Origin: Catenibacillus scindens
GTDB taxonomy: Bacteria > Bacillota > Clostridia > Lachnospirales > Lachnospiraceae
DNA: 64,000 bases
Assembly: GCF_014202115.1 (NCBI RefSeq)
Contig: NZ_JACHFW010000009.1
Span: forward strand, 89,206-153,205
Reading direction: 5' to 3'
Program-made: the position numbers and the translations under genes
The notes under the pieces: generated by a model
Databases searched by the model: none
What the model was told of the DNA's origin: nothing
What the model saw: the letters and a program-made list of their open reading frames with translations, nothing else
In this document: positions 28,007 to 37,715 of the stretch, in pieces
Position numbering within the stretch: position 1 is the stretch's first letter
Layout of the letters: the number at the start of each line of letters is the position of its first letter

Positions 28007-28831
28007 ATGAAAAAAAGATCAAAACTTCTCTGTGGACTTCTGGCCGGCCTTCCGGCCCTTTATCTGTTTTCCATTGCTCCCGGCCGCCGCAGTCTGCCTC
28101 TAATGGACCGTTTGAAAAAATATGACTATGCTCATCGGGGCCTCCATAATAATCTGTGGAAAATTCCGGAAAATTCCATGGCAGCCTTTAAAGAGGCCAT
28201 TGATCATCATTACGGAATTGAGCTGGATGTCCATTTGACAAAAGACAAGCATCTCGTTGTCTTCCATGATGACAGCCTCTGGCGCATGTGCCGTGTTAAG
28301 GGCAAAATCTGCGACATGACTTGGAATGAATTAAAAGATATTCCTCTCATTGGAACAACCGAGACGATTCCGCTATTTAAAGATGTGCTGGCCCTCGTTG
28401 CCGGTCAAGTTCCACTGATTATCGAGTTAAAGGTAGATAATGAAAACTATAATGAATTGTGTACCGCTGTGGATCATCTTCTCGCCTCATATAAAGGGGA
28501 ATATTGTATTGAATCTTTTCATCCACTGGCACTTTACTGGTACAGAAAACACAGAAAAAAAGTGATCCGCGGCCAGCTCTCCTGTAATTTCCGCAAAAGT
28601 CCCCGATACTGGCAGCTTAAACCTCTGGCCCTGTCCCATTTGCTCACAAATGTGATCACGCGACCGGATTTTATCGCCTATGACTATGAAGATATACAAA
28701 ACTGGGGATTTTTCTTAAACCGCAGACTTTTTGGCGCAATGACTGTTTTATGGACGATTCGGCACCCTAAAGATTATAAAGTCCTGAAAAAACTGGGACA
28801 TACGATTATTTTTGAACAGTTTACCCCCTGA
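28007..28831 (+). CDS. Glycerophosphodiester phosphodiesterase family protein
   Basis: A 274-residue protein of the GDPD family, which hydrolyses glycerophosphodiesters to glycerol 3-phosphate and an alcohol. A hydrophobic N-terminus (about residues 8-25) suggests membrane anchoring or export. The catalytic motifs are present: YAHRGLHNN with PENSMAAF, then GIELDVHLTKD with Glu and Asp, VVFHDDSLWR with His, and IIELKV. AGGAAAGGA precedes the ATG. The last six codons lie within one end of the repeat at 28814-28962, so the C-terminus may have been altered by repeat DNA. Confidence 0.9.
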   Translation: MKKRSKLLCGLLAGLPALYLFSIAPGRRSLPLMDRLKKYDYAHRGLHNNLWKIPENSMAAFKEAIDHHYGIELDVHLTKDKHLVVFHDDSLWRMCRVKGKICDMTWNELKDIPLIGTTETIPLFKDVLALVAGQVPLIIELKVDNENYNELCTAVDHLLASYKGEYCIESFHPLALYWYRKHRKKVIRGQLSCNFRKSPRYWQLKPLALSHLLTNVITRPDFIAYDYEDIQNWGFFLNRRLFGAMTVLWTIRHPKDYKVLKKLGHTIIFEQFTP

Positions 28832-28962
28832 CACGCCTGCCAACCTGGGGCAACGCCGCTCCTTTGCTCATAATCAGGCGGTCCCCTTGTCAAAAAAGGT
28901 GCGGTATGAGCCTTATACGGGCATAAATCATCCCGCACCTTTTTTGTCGGCTAAACTGCTAC
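28814..28962. repeat. Element with inverted ends and the composite repeat, overlapping a stop codon
   Basis: GAACAGTTTACCCC (28814-28827) faces GGCTAAACTGCTAC (28949-28962); inverted, nine of the ten core positions of CAGTTTAnCC agree. Read on the minus strand, the inside holds GATGATTTATGC, ATAAGG and, after a gap, ATGAGCAAAGGAGCGGC (28871-28855), as at 21420-21502. The left end overlaps the last codons of the GDPD gene. Confidence 0.65.
28892..28945. terminator. Bidirectional terminator formed by the repeat
   Basis: AAAAAAGGTGCGG pairs with CCGCACCTTTTTT at the two ends, with 28 nt between. It lies between the convergent GDPD and glyA genes and can end both transcripts. Confidence 0.75.
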
Positions 28963-28977
28963 ATAAAATTTGGAGAA

Positions 28978-30210
28978 TTAATATAACGGATATTTATCTG
29001 TCAGAGATTTTACAATAGCCATTGCCTTATCTTTATTGGCCTCGAAATCTTTTAGCGTAATGGCAATAGCCTCGGCAATCTGATCCATATCCTCGGTGTT
29101 CATTCCTCTGGTTGTCGCCGCCGGTGTTCCGAGACGGATACCGCTAGTTACAAAAGGTGACTGAGGATCGTTTGGAATGGTGTTTTTATTGCATGTAATA
29201 TGAACCTCATCCAGCATCTTCTCCGCCTCTTTGCCGGTAAGTCCCAGATTCTGAAGATCTACAAGCATGAGGTGGTTGTCTGTTCCGCCGGATACAATAG
29301 TCAGCCCTCTGCTCTGAAGACCACTGCACAGCGCCTTGGCGTTGTCCACAATACGCTGCTGATAAGCCTTAAACTCGTCAGTCAAAGCTTCACCGAAAGC
29401 TACTGCCTTGGCAGCGATCACATGCATGAGCGGACCTCCCTGAGTTCCCGGAAATACTGCGGAGTTCAGTTTCTTTCCAAACTCTTCGCTGGATAAAATC
29501 ATACCGCCTCTGGGGCCTCTCAGTGTTTTATGGGTAGTCGTTGTAGTAAAGTGAGCGTAAGGAATAGGACTTGGATGAATGCCTGCCGCTACAAGTCCGG
29601 CGATGTGGGCCATATCCACCATAAGGTAAGCACCTACCTCATCGGCGATCTCACGGAACTTTTTAAAATCAATGGTACGGCAGTAAGCGCTGGCTCCCGC
29701 GATGATCAGCTTTGGTTTTGCCTCAAGGGCAATGCGGCGCACTTCATCATAATCAATAAAGCCTTGGTCATTTACCCCATAAGGAACACAGTGAAAAACC
29801 TTGCCTGAGTAATTGGCTGGGCTTCCGTGGGTTAAATGTCCGCCGTGATCCAGGTTCATCCCCATAAATGTGTCGCCGGGTTTTAACACCGCCTGGAACA
29901 CAGCCATATTGGCCTGGGCACCGGAATGAGGCTGAACATTGGCATACTCCGCACCAAATAGCTTTTTAGCCCGTTCAATAGCCAGATTCTCCACAATATC
30001 CACGTACTGGCATCCTCCGTAATAACGTTTTCCCGGATAGCCTTCGGCGTACTTATTTGTCAGAGGGCTTCCCATGGCGGCCATAACCGCCTTGCTCACA
30101 AAATTTTCTGACGCGATCAGTTCGATATTCCCGTTCTGTCTGCCAATCTCAAGTTCGATGGCCTCCGCTACCGCCGGGTCTTCCCGCTTTACTTCATCCA
30201 ATGAATACAT
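28978..30210 (-). CDS. glyA: Serine hydroxymethyltransferase
   Basis: A 410-residue PLP enzyme that converts serine and tetrahydrofolate to glycine and methylene-tetrahydrofolate. The PLP lysine is in [14 protein letters not shown]; other landmarks are [36 protein letters not shown] and [14 protein letters not shown]. The length fits the bacterial family. A GGAGG site precedes the ATG, and the DUF1294 gene ends 6 nt upstream on the same strand, so the two are cotranscribed. Confidence 0.98.
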   Translation of the reverse strand: MYSLDEVKREDPAVAEAIELEIGRQNGNIELIASENFVSKAVMAAMGSPLTNKYAEGYPGKRYYGGCQYVDIVENLAIERAKKLFGAEYANVQPHSGAQANMAVFQAVLKPGDTFMGMNLDHGGHLTHGSPANYSGKVFHCVPYGVNDQGFIDYDEVRRIALEAKPKLIIAGASAYCRTIDFKKFREIADEVGAYLMVDMAHIAGLVAAGIHPSPIPYAHFTTTTTHKTLRGPRGGMILSSEEFGKKLNSAVFPGTQGGPLMHVIAAKAVAFGEALTDEFKAYQQRIVDNAKALCSGLQSRGLTIVSGGTDNHLMLVDLQNLGLTGKEAEKMLDEVHITCNKNTIPNDPQSPFVTSGIRLGTPAATTRGMNTEDMDQIAEAIAITLKDFEANKDKAMAIVKSLTDKYPLY

Positions 30211-30216
30211 CGCTTT

Positions 30217-30483
30217 CTACCTCCATATTTTCCATAATGTAAAAATGACTGTACAGTCAATAAGGATCATCACCGGTATGCCTATGATAAACTTCTTATG
30301 GCGGGTCTTATGCCTAAAGGTGTACATCCCGGCCAGAATACCGGGGCCTGCTCCGGCAAGCGCCAGAATAAAAAAATGTTTTTCAGGGACGCGCCACTGA
30401 TGCTTCACCGCTTTTCTCTTATCCCAGCCGCACAAAATAAACCCCAAAAAATTTATGATAAGCACGTAGGCAATAATCAGCAA
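30217..30483 (-). CDS. DUF1294 family small membrane protein
   Basis: An 88-residue protein with three hydrophobic segments and the family motif GWDKRKAVKHQWRVPE followed by an AGAGPG segment and FRHKTRHKKF. DUF1294 proteins are small membrane proteins with no known activity, sometimes fused to cold-shock domains; no such fusion is seen here. It precedes glyA by 6 nt. A start inside the first residues cannot be excluded, but MLIIAYVLIINFLGF suits the family. Confidence 0.82.
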   Translation of the reverse strand: MLIIAYVLIINFLGFILCGWDKRKAVKHQWRVPEKHFFILALAGAGPGILAGMYTFRHKTRHKKFIIGIPVMILIDCTVIFTLWKIWR

Positions 30484-30549
30484 ACTGCAAAACTCCTTTC
30501 GAGATCGGTAACGATCCAGCCGTGGGCTGAATACTTCCCAAAATTATGC

Positions 30550-31533
30550 CTATTGTAGCAATTCTTCCGCAATTTGTCCAGAGTATTTTTGAATTTTCCC
30601 GCTTTTAACCCTAAAATAATAGACAGAATCCGATAAAATTTCCTCCCGGGACACGACGCTCTTGTTGGCGCTGCCCACAACAGAGATAACCTCTTGCGGA
30701 AGCATACCCATGTGGGCGGGCAGGAAAAGAACCTCATGAATAGAACTTGGCAAAATATAAAAATCCTCCCCGATCATTTCCCCAAACTCTTCAAGAAGTC
30801 CGGGGTAACAGATCACGCCGGCGCCGTTGATCCCACAATCATTAGTGCATACATAAAATCCGGGATCATCGGACATACCCTCAGGCCATTGAAAATCCTC
30901 TTCGTCATCGGTACTATCCATCAGCCGGGTCACAACATCACCAAAACTTTCTACCTTTGGCGGAAAATGCCGGACCGAATTTGAGATGGCCAGGCGGTAA
31001 AGAATATCCTCGTCAATCCCCCATTCCTCCATCATAAACTTTGTGATCATCACGGAAGATATCCCTCCCTCGCTCTTTCCCGTGAGGACACGGTAAGTGA
31101 TGGAAAGATCCAGAAAATCCCTGCATGGGCAGCACTCAAGAACATGACGGTTTCTCCCCCGGCTGATTAGCCTGAAAATGATCTTATCTTTCACTTTGTC
31201 GAAACTCATCAGATCATCAGGGCAGAGAAAATACTGCCGTTCCCGGCTGTCTATGTAGGAGCGCGCCAGCTCATGGATCACCTGGGGCATCTTTGCGCCC
31301 ATACAGTACATCTCATAAAAGGGGTCAATGTCAATCAATGGATATGGCTTACTGCCCTTCACACATACCCTGAGGGCGTCAGTCACCCGCTCGTTGTTCC
31401 GTATAACGGGGACTACACGAATATCAATAACATCTCCGGCATCTGTCTCCTGGCTGATGCCATCGAAAAGGTGACTGGCAATATAATCTACAAACTGTTC
31501 ATAATCAAACGATTCACACATATTTTTATTCAT
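30550..31533 (-). CDS. DUF5688 family protein
   Basis: A 327-residue soluble protein of a family common in Lachnospiraceae. Recognisable parts are the N-terminal FDYEQFVDYIASHL and the central LDLSITYRVLTGKSEGGISS, and the C-terminal third, with ICYPGLLEEFGEMIGEDFYI, LPSSIHEVLFLP and SREEILSDSVYYFRV. No catalytic motif is obvious and there are no membrane segments. The function is unknown; its genome copies are often numerous and sit near toxin-like or accessory genes, but here the neighbours are housekeeping genes. Confidence 0.8.
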   Translation of the reverse strand: MNKNMCESFDYEQFVDYIASHLFDGISQETDAGDVIDIRVVPVIRNNERVTDALRVCVKGSKPYPLIDIDPFYEMYCMGAKMPQVIHELARSYIDSRERQYFLCPDDLMSFDKVKDKIIFRLISRGRNRHVLECCPCRDFLDLSITYRVLTGKSEGGISSVMITKFMMEEWGIDEDILYRLAISNSVRHFPPKVESFGDVVTRLMDSTDDEEDFQWPEGMSDDPGFYVCTNDCGINGAGVICYPGLLEEFGEMIGEDFYILPSSIHEVLFLPAHMGMLPQEVISVVGSANKSVVSREEILSDSVYYFRVKSGKIQKYSGQIAEELLQ

Positions 31534-31665
31534 ATATACTCCTTTTACTGTTTAATCTACGGGAAAACAGGCTTTGATCAAAGTCGGACGTCCGGTCATA
31601 AGAGATCTGAAAAGAATATATCCTGCGAAAATACTGTAGGATACCGTTTAGAACATGCGCATATT

Positions 31666-31702
31666 AAAAAGAAAAGCACCACAAACTGTTTTGTGATGCT
31701 TT
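31666..31702 (-). terminator. Terminator of the rel-hemZ-tcdA series
   Basis: On the minus strand AAAGCATCACAAA pairs with TTTGTGGTGCTTT and is followed by TCTTTTT, about 100 nt after the tcdA stop (31802). Confidence 0.8.
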
Positions 31703-31801
31703 AATTATATCTTTTTTTCCAATTTTTTCAACAATAATCCTTCGACATATTTTTACATAAGCAGGCTTTTGTCCGCATATTGGCAGAACTGTTCCCGGAT
31801 T

Positions 31802-32581
31802 TTACCGGGGCTTTTTAGTCTCTTTAGTCATTTTCCGATCCTGGGGGATCCCCGAAAGATCCCGCACAACTTCTCCGGCAATGATCAGGCCGGCCACAGA
31901 GGGCACAAAGGCAATACTTCCGGGAGATCTTCTTTTCCTGTTTAATGCCGTCTCGTCACTGCCCGGATCTGAAAACAGATCTACCGGCTCCTCATCGGAA
32001 AACAACACCTTTACATGGTATATCCCCCTCTTTTTAAGTTCCCGGCGCATAACTCTTGCCAAAGGACACACCTGGGTTTTTGATATATCCGTGACCGTCA
32101 GACGCTCAGGGTACAGCTTATTTCCCACTCCCATGGAGCTGATCACCGGAATATCCAGCATCTTGGCCTTTTCAATGAGCAAAAGCTTAGATGTGACCGT
32201 ATCAATGGCATCCACAATATAGTCATAGGACTCAAAAGGAAATATTTCCATTGTTGTCTTATCCACAAAGGTCTCATAGGCCGTCACTTTTGCTGTGGGA
32301 TTAATGTCTTGCATCCGCTGGGCCATAACCTGGACTTTGGCCATGCCAAGGGTAGAGTGGAGGGCCATAATCTGCCGGTTGAGATTGCTTGGGCAGACCC
32401 GGTCATTGTCAATAATATCAATCTGTCCGATACCTGTACGGACCAGAGCCTCAGCCACATAAGAGCCCACGCCGCCTACGCCAAACACCGCCACCCTGGA
32501 TGATTCAAGGCGGGCAAAAGCCTCCGGGCCGATCATGGCCTTTGTCCGGATAAACGGTTCTTCATTGGGGTTTCTTTCCAT
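31802..32581 (-). CDS. tcdA: tRNA threonylcarbamoyladenosine dehydratase (ThiF/E1-like)
   Basis: A 259-residue protein of the TcdA/CsdL (YgdL) group. It adenylates and cyclises t6A37 in tRNA to ct6A. The nucleotide loop GVGGVGSYVAEALVRTG, the DNDRVCPSNLNRQ segment and the DAIDTVTSKLLLI segment are typical of E1-like enzymes. ATG 32581 is chosen over TTG 32590 because AAGAGG stands 10 nt before it. The gene overlaps the end of hemZ by 20 nt. It is the last gene of the series. Confidence 0.9.
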   Translation of the reverse strand: MERNPNEEPFIRTKAMIGPEAFARLESSRVAVFGVGGVGSYVAEALVRTGIGQIDIIDNDRVCPSNLNRQIMALHSTLGMAKVQVMAQRMQDINPTAKVTAYETFVDKTTMEIFPFESYDYIVDAIDTVTSKLLLIEKAKMLDIPVISSMGVGNKLYPERLTVTDISKTQVCPLARVMRRELKKRGIYHVKVLFSDEEPVDLFSDPGSDETALNRKRRSPGSIAFVPSVAGLIIAGEVVRDLSGIPQDRKMTKETKKPR

Positions 32582-34010
32582 GGATATCAAACCTCTTTTT
32601 TCTCTGGATCATTTCGTCGATCCGTTCAATATAATCTTTAACATTTTTAACATTTTCAATCCGCTCGATCCGATTCTCCCCAGGGATCACAATCTTTGTG
32701 GCCCCGCCGGCTCCGGCGGCGATGATGGACTGCTTTTCTTCCATAATGAGGATATTATACAGACCTTCTTTTCCCGGACGGGCATAGCCTACATTTTCCA
32801 GATTTCCGGCAATATTTTTCTGCCGGTACAGATAATAGGGTTCCATCCCCATTTTCACGGCGCTCTCAAAGGAGAGCCCGATCATGGCATTGACCTGCTC
32901 CTGAGGTGTCGGCGCAAACTGCTCCCGGTTTTTATTCATATAAGCCGCCCGCTTAATGGCCAGGGAATGGACCGTCATAGAGTCCGGCCCCAGAGCCTGA
33001 ATCTGCTCAAGGGTTGCGGCCATATCCTCCGGCGTCTCTCCCGGTAGTCCGGCGATCAAATCCATATTAATATTGCCAAAACCTTCCCCCCTTGCCAGGG
33101 TAAAAGCCTCCCGGATCTGCTCCACTGTGTGGCGCCTTCCGATAATGTCCAGTGTTTCCTGCTTCATGGTCTGAGGATTAATAGAAATGCGGTCAATACC
33201 GTAGGAGCGGATGACTTTCAGCTTATCTTTTGTAATACTGTCCGGCCGCCCAGCCTCAATGGTAATCTCCCGGATCTTTGAAAAATCAAAAATTTCTCCC
33301 AGCTTTCCCAGGAGACGGTCCATCTGTGAAGCTGTCAATGACGTGGGGGTACCTCCTCCCATATAGAGAGTCAATGGTTCTCTCCCGGCCAGCGCCTGCC
33401 CCAGATAATCCAGCTCTTTAAACAAGGCTTCAAGGTAATCGCCCACCCTTTTTTTCCACACAGACAGCGGAAATGATGAAAAAGAACAGTAGGCGCAGAT
33501 CGTTGGACAAAAGGGGATTCCCACATAAACACTGTATGTATGCTCAAAATCAAGGTCTTTTAAAACTCTTGATTCATTTTTTGCCACCCGGGTACACAGC
33601 CGGAACTTTTCATCAGACAGATAATACTCTTTCTTAAAATAATCGTACATCTCCTCATCGCTCATTCCGGCATTTAAAAGCCCCATAGCGATCTTTGTGG
33701 GCCGTATACCCGTCAAAGTCCCCCAGGGAAGCGCTTTCTCTTTATACTGGATCAGGCAATCGTATAACACTCTTTTCAGACTGTTTTTGCCTTCCCTGTA
33801 ATCTGAGCAATCGAAGGCACCTTCAGCACTGGACAAAAGTTTCCCGTCCTGTTCCAGATCTATTTTCACATTGTCCCGCGAAAAAATGACCCGGACGGTA
33901 TGATCCGCCTCTTCACCGTTGAGAACGATCTTTTCCCCCGGAAAAAAGGCCATGATCAGCGCCCGGATGTCATTTTCATAGCTGGACTGATTCATAAAAA
34001 GTCCAATCAT
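32562..34010 (-). CDS. hemZ: HemZ-type coproporphyrinogen dehydrogenase (radical SAM, HemN family)
   Basis: A 482-residue protein. About 160 N-terminal residues have no cluster motif, as in HemZ. The radical SAM core carries CPTICAYC (CxxxCxxC) in GIPFCPTICAYCSFSSFP, then YMGGGTPTSL and TIEAGRPDSI. Typical HemN ends are replaced by GYARPGKEGLYNILIMEE. HemN relatives decarboxylate coproporphyrinogen III anaerobically, but many HemN-like proteins do other things; no other heme gene is in this window, so heme synthesis is unproven. It follows the MBL-fold gene by 11 nt. Confidence 0.85.
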   Translation of the reverse strand: MIGLFMNQSSYENDIRALIMAFFPGEKIVLNGEEADHTVRVIFSRDNVKIDLEQDGKLLSSAEGAFDCSDYREGKNSLKRVLYDCLIQYKEKALPWGTLTGIRPTKIAMGLLNAGMSDEEMYDYFKKEYYLSDEKFRLCTRVAKNESRVLKDLDFEHTYSVYVGIPFCPTICAYCSFSSFPLSVWKKRVGDYLEALFKELDYLGQALAGREPLTLYMGGGTPTSLTASQMDRLLGKLGEIFDFSKIREITIEAGRPDSITKDKLKVIRSYGIDRISINPQTMKQETLDIIGRRHTVEQIREAFTLARGEGFGNINMDLIAGLPGETPEDMAATLEQIQALGPDSMTVHSLAIKRAAYMNKNREQFAPTPQEQVNAMIGLSFESAVKMGMEPYYLYRQKNIAGNLENVGYARPGKEGLYNILIMEEKQSIIAAGAGGATKIVIPGENRIERIENVKNVKDYIERIDEMIQRKKRFDIHGKKPQ

Positions 34011-34021
34011 CTCATCTTACC

Positions 34022-34651
34022 TCAGCATACAAACGGATTATTTTTCTTCTCCCATCCGATGGTGGTAGCGCCGCCGTGGCCCGGAAGCACCTGCACGTCG
34101 TCGGGAAGGGTGAACAGCTTTTCTTTAATGGAACGGATCAGCACGGACATGCTCCCTGTAGGGAGATCTGTGCGGCCCACAGAGCCTTCAAAAAGAGTGT
34201 CCCCGCAAAATACCGCCTTTATCTCCTCCACATAATAGCTGACGCCGCCCCGGGTATGTCCCGGTGTAAAAAGGACGCGGATGTCGGCCCCGGCCAGGTT
34301 TAAAACTTCCCCGTCTTTGACCAGATGGTCCGCCTTGACCTTTACATTGGCGCCGATCATCCCGCAGGCGTTAAGGGCCGGATCTTCCATAACCCCGGCC
34401 TCCTCCTCATGGATGTAGACTGGCAGGTCAAAGGCGGCGCAAAGGGCCTCCACCCCCATAATATGGTCAAAATGGCCGTGGGTCAAAAGGATGGCCGCCG
34501 GTTTTAAATTTTCCCGGGAGAGGTAAGCGGCCACCCGCTCTCCCTCATCTCCGGGATCAAAGATCACCGTCTCTTTTGTCCCGTCATTGATCAGCAAATA
34601 GCAATTGGTGCCAACCATCCCAAGCACCACAGACTCTATATGAAAACTCAT
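34022..34651 (-). CDS. MBL-fold metallo-hydrolase (glyoxalase II-like)
   Basis: A 209-residue protein with the metal-binding motif THGHFDH at about residues 57-63 (HxHxDH), then TPGHTRGGVSYY, FCGDTLFEGSVGRTDLP and VLPGHGG. This is the pattern of short glyoxalase II-like hydrolases; the thioester substrate is not known. It lies 23 nt after rel and 11 nt before hemZ, on the same strand. Confidence 0.92.
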   Translation of the reverse strand: MSFHIESVVLGMVGTNCYLLINDGTKETVIFDPGDEGERVAAYLSRENLKPAAILLTHGHFDHIMGVEALCAAFDLPVYIHEEEAGVMEDPALNACGMIGANVKVKADHLVKDGEVLNLAGADIRVLFTPGHTRGGVSYYVEEIKAVFCGDTLFEGSVGRTDLPTGSMSVLIRSIKEKLFTLPDDVQVLPGHGGATTIGWEKKNNPFVC

Positions 34652-34674
34652 GACATTTCTCCTTCTATCTGTCC

Positions 34675-36975
34675 TTATCCTCTGGTGCGCTCCACATCAT
34701 AGACACAGTCCAGCATCCGCAGCTTATCTACGATCTTGGTCAGTTCTTCCCTGCCGGAAACATCAAAACAGACATTAATAGTCGCCGCGTGATTTTTGCC
34801 GGTGCGGCTCTGCATGGCCGTCACATTTATTTCTTTTTCAGTAAATACTTTGGCTACTTCCACAAGGACGCCAACGCCGTCGTGAACATAAATATTAATC
34901 TCCGCCTTATAAAGTTCCTTTGAGGTGCCCTCCTCCTGCTGCCACTCGGCGTCAATGAGCCGGGCCCGGTCAGATTCGGATATATTCATAATATTGACAC
35001 AGTCGGTGCGGTGAATGGAGATTCCCCGCCCTCGGGTAATAAAGCCTACAATCTCATCGCCGGGAAGGGGATTGCAGCATTTGGAAAAACGCACCGCCAC
35101 ATCGTCAATTCCCTTGACGATAATGCCGCTTTTAGATTTCCTGGCGCTTTGGGGCAGGGCACTTTTACTTTCGGAGATCTGGGTTAAAATCTGGGCGTCA
35201 GTCATCAGCTTCTTATGCTCTTTATTATACTCATCCAGAAGTTTATTGATGACCTGGCCTTCTTTCAGTCCGCCGTGGCCGATGGCCGCGCAAACCGCAT
35301 CCCAGTCTTTAAAGCCATACTTGCGCAGTACTTTTTCCACATATTCCGGTTTGGTCAGATTGCTCAGTATAAGGGCTTTGGACTTACAATACTTTTCGAT
35401 CAGTTCCTTGCCCCGGATAATATTCTCCTCTTTAAACTCTGTCTTAAACCACTGGTTGATCTTATTTTTCGCCTGCGTACTCTTTACAATGGACAGCCAG
35501 TCACGACTGGGGCCCTTGGAGTTCTGGGAGGTGATAACCTCAATGCGGTCGCCGTTTTGTATCTTATAGTCAATATTCACAAGGCGGCCGTTGACTCTGG
35601 CGCCAACCATCTTATTACCAACCGCGCTGTGGATGCTGTAAGCGAAATCAATCGGTGTGGAACCGTTTGGAAGATTTTTCACATCCCCCGCCGGGGTAAA
35701 GCAGTAAACGCTCTCTGAAAACAGATCCAGGTCATTTTTGAGAAGACTCATAAACTCCCTGTTATCAGACATATCCCGCTGCCACTCAAGAATCTGTCGC
35801 AGCCAGGTCAGCTTTGCCTCCTCGCTGTTTTCATTGTTAATGCCGTTGGGATCCTCTTTGTATTTCCAGTGAGCAGCGATACCATATTCTGCCGTCCGGT
35901 GCATGTCAAAGGTTCGGATCTGTATCTCAAAAGGTTTTCCCTCCGGCCCGATGAGGGTAGTGTGGAGAGACTGATACATATTCTGTTTTGGCATAGCAAT
36001 ATAATCTTTAAAACGGCCGGGAATCGGTTTGTACTTTTCATGGATCAGCCCCAAAGCCGCGTAACAGTCTTTAATGGAATCCACAATGATTCGCACAGCA
36101 AAAAGATCATAAATCTGATCCAGGGTCTTATTCTGATTTACCATCTTCTTATAAATGCTGAAAAAATGTTTGACCCGGCCGCTGACCTCCGCCTTTATGC
36201 CTCCTTTTTCCATGCAATCGTTGACTTCATTTACAATGGAGGAAACGTACGCCTGGCGCTCGCTCTTTTTGGAAGCGATTTTTTCCGCAAGATCATAATA
36301 GACTTCTGGCTCCAGATAACGCAGGGCCAGATCATCCAGCTCGATCTTGATCTTTGAAATGCCAAGACGCTGAGCGATAGGTGCGTAAATGTCCATAGTC
36401 TCCCTGGCCTTCTCCTTTTGCTTGGCCGGGGACCAGTACTTGGCCGTCCGCATATTGTGGAGGCGGTCCGCCAGCTTTACGAGAATGACCCGGATATCCT
36501 TAGCCATAGCCAGAAACATCTTTCTTAAATTTTCAGCCTGAACTTCCACTTTATCCTTGGCGTAAGACAATTGTCCCAGTTTTGTCACTCCATCAACAAT
36601 GAGGGCCACTTCCCTGCCGAACTCTTTCTCAATCTCCTCATCAGTCATGACTGTGTCTTCAACCACATCGTGGAGGAGTCCCCCGACAATAGTCTCTTTA
36701 TCCAGTTCCAGATCCGCCAGGATCAGGGCCACGCTTAAAGGGTGGATAATATAAGGCTCACCGGATTTACGGAACTGGCCTTCATGGGCGTTGCGGGCAA
36801 TTTTATATGCCTTCTCAATCTGGCTGATATCTGTTGAGGGATGATATTTTCTTACTCTGGCAATGAGCTGATTATATAAATCCTCTGGGGATGTAAAATC
36901 TTTAGTCTGGATGACTTCATCCTTACTCTCATCAATCACGTCTGCTTCAATGACCTTACCGTGTTCCTGAACCAT
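34675..36975 (-). CDS. rel: Bifunctional (p)ppGpp synthetase/hydrolase (RelA/SpoT family)
   Basis: A 766-residue long RSH protein that makes and degrades (p)ppGpp under amino-acid shortage. The HD hydrolase domain shows GGLLHDVVEDT and KLADRLHNMRT. The synthetase domain shows FAVRIIVDSIKDCYAALGLI and YIAMPKQNMYQSLHTT. A TGS domain (CFTPAGDVKNLPNGSTPID), a zinc-finger-like CCNPLPGDEI segment and a C-terminal ACT domain follow. ATG 36975 is preferred because of GGTGATC before it and the normal length; ATG 37020 is possible and would overlap apt by 14 nt. Cotranscribed with apt upstream. Confidence 0.95.
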   Translation of the reverse strand: MVQEHGKVIEADVIDESKDEVIQTKDFTSPEDLYNQLIARVRKYHPSTDISQIEKAYKIARNAHEGQFRKSGEPYIIHPLSVALILADLELDKETIVGGLLHDVVEDTVMTDEEIEKEFGREVALIVDGVTKLGQLSYAKDKVEVQAENLRKMFLAMAKDIRVILVKLADRLHNMRTAKYWSPAKQKEKARETMDIYAPIAQRLGISKIKIELDDLALRYLEPEVYYDLAEKIASKKSERQAYVSSIVNEVNDCMEKGGIKAEVSGRVKHFFSIYKKMVNQNKTLDQIYDLFAVRIIVDSIKDCYAALGLIHEKYKPIPGRFKDYIAMPKQNMYQSLHTTLIGPEGKPFEIQIRTFDMHRTAEYGIAAHWKYKEDPNGINNENSEEAKLTWLRQILEWQRDMSDNREFMSLLKNDLDLFSESVYCFTPAGDVKNLPNGSTPIDFAYSIHSAVGNKMVGARVNGRLVNIDYKIQNGDRIEVITSQNSKGPSRDWLSIVKSTQAKNKINQWFKTEFKEENIIRGKELIEKYCKSKALILSNLTKPEYVEKVLRKYGFKDWDAVCAAIGHGGLKEGQVINKLLDEYNKEHKKLMTDAQILTQISESKSALPQSARKSKSGIIVKGIDDVAVRFSKCCNPLPGDEIVGFITRGRGISIHRTDCVNIMNISESDRARLIDAEWQQEEGTSKELYKAEINIYVHDGVGVLVEVAKVFTEKEINVTAMQSRTGKNHAATINVCFDVSGREELTKIVDKLRMLDCVYDVERTRG

Positions 36976-37006
36976 ATGATCACCACTTTCTTTTTCAAGA
37001 ATTCCA

Positions 37007-37531
37007 TCATTTTCCTTCATAAATGACGGCGGATTCCACAGAATAATCCGCCAGCCGTTTCCGTCCGCAAAGTCCTGCCAGTTCAATGAGGAAGACCACT
37101 TTAACTACCTCTCCCCCCAGGCGCTCTACAAGGCGGATATTGGCCTCCATAGTCCCTCCTGTAGCCAGAAGGTCATCCACTATAACCACTTTTTGTCCGG
37201 GCTTAATGGCGTCGGCGTGGATCTCCACCTCCGCCTTTCCATATTCAAGATCGTATTCCTGGGAAATGGTCTTTCTCGGTAATTTGCCCTTTTTGCGGAT
37301 AACAACAAAACCTTTTCCCAATTTATAGGCAATAGGCATACCGAAAATAAATCCTCTGGCTTCCGGGCCGACAACAACGTCAAAATCCACGCCGTCCAGA
37401 AATCCGCTCATCGTATCAATGGCCAGTTTCAGCCCTTCCGGATCCTGGATCACTGTTGTGACGTCTCTGAAAATAATTCCTTCCTCCGGGAAGTCCGGTA
37501 TACTTACAATATAATCCTCAAGTTTTTTCAT
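37007..37531 (-). CDS. apt: Adenine phosphoribosyltransferase
   Basis: A 174-residue enzyme that salvages adenine to AMP with PRPP. It begins MKKLEDYIVSIPDFPEEG; the PRPP-binding motif is VVIVDDLLATGGTM and the segment GPEARGFIFG is typical. The ATG at 37531 suits the family length; AAAGGAAG precedes it. The order recJ-apt-rel is common in Firmicutes. Confidence 0.96.
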   Translation of the reverse strand: MKKLEDYIVSIPDFPEEGIIFRDVTTVIQDPEGLKLAIDTMSGFLDGVDFDVVVGPEARGFIFGMPIAYKLGKGFVVIRKKGKLPRKTISQEYDLEYGKAEVEIHADAIKPGQKVVIVDDLLATGGTMEANIRLVERLGGEVVKVVFLIELAGLCGRKRLADYSVESAVIYEGK

Positions 37532-37715
37532 CGTAGGGTAAGCTTCCTTTCTATTGTTGAAAATGCTGCCCTCAACTCCGCCCGCATATGGCACGGATAG
37601 CGGCGGATTATGGGCAGATTATTTTTTATTATATACCAAATTATCAGAAAATGGAAGATATATCTTATGTTCTGTAACTATTTGACCGTCAGATATGACG
37701 CGGTCCGTACTGCCC

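Noticed and set aside
9702..31640. Recurring short string ACTGTAGGA in several intergenic places (about 9702, 12410, 27296, 31634)
   Set aside because: Nine bases in four places without shared flanks are not enough to call a repeat; one lies in the Tyr T-box.
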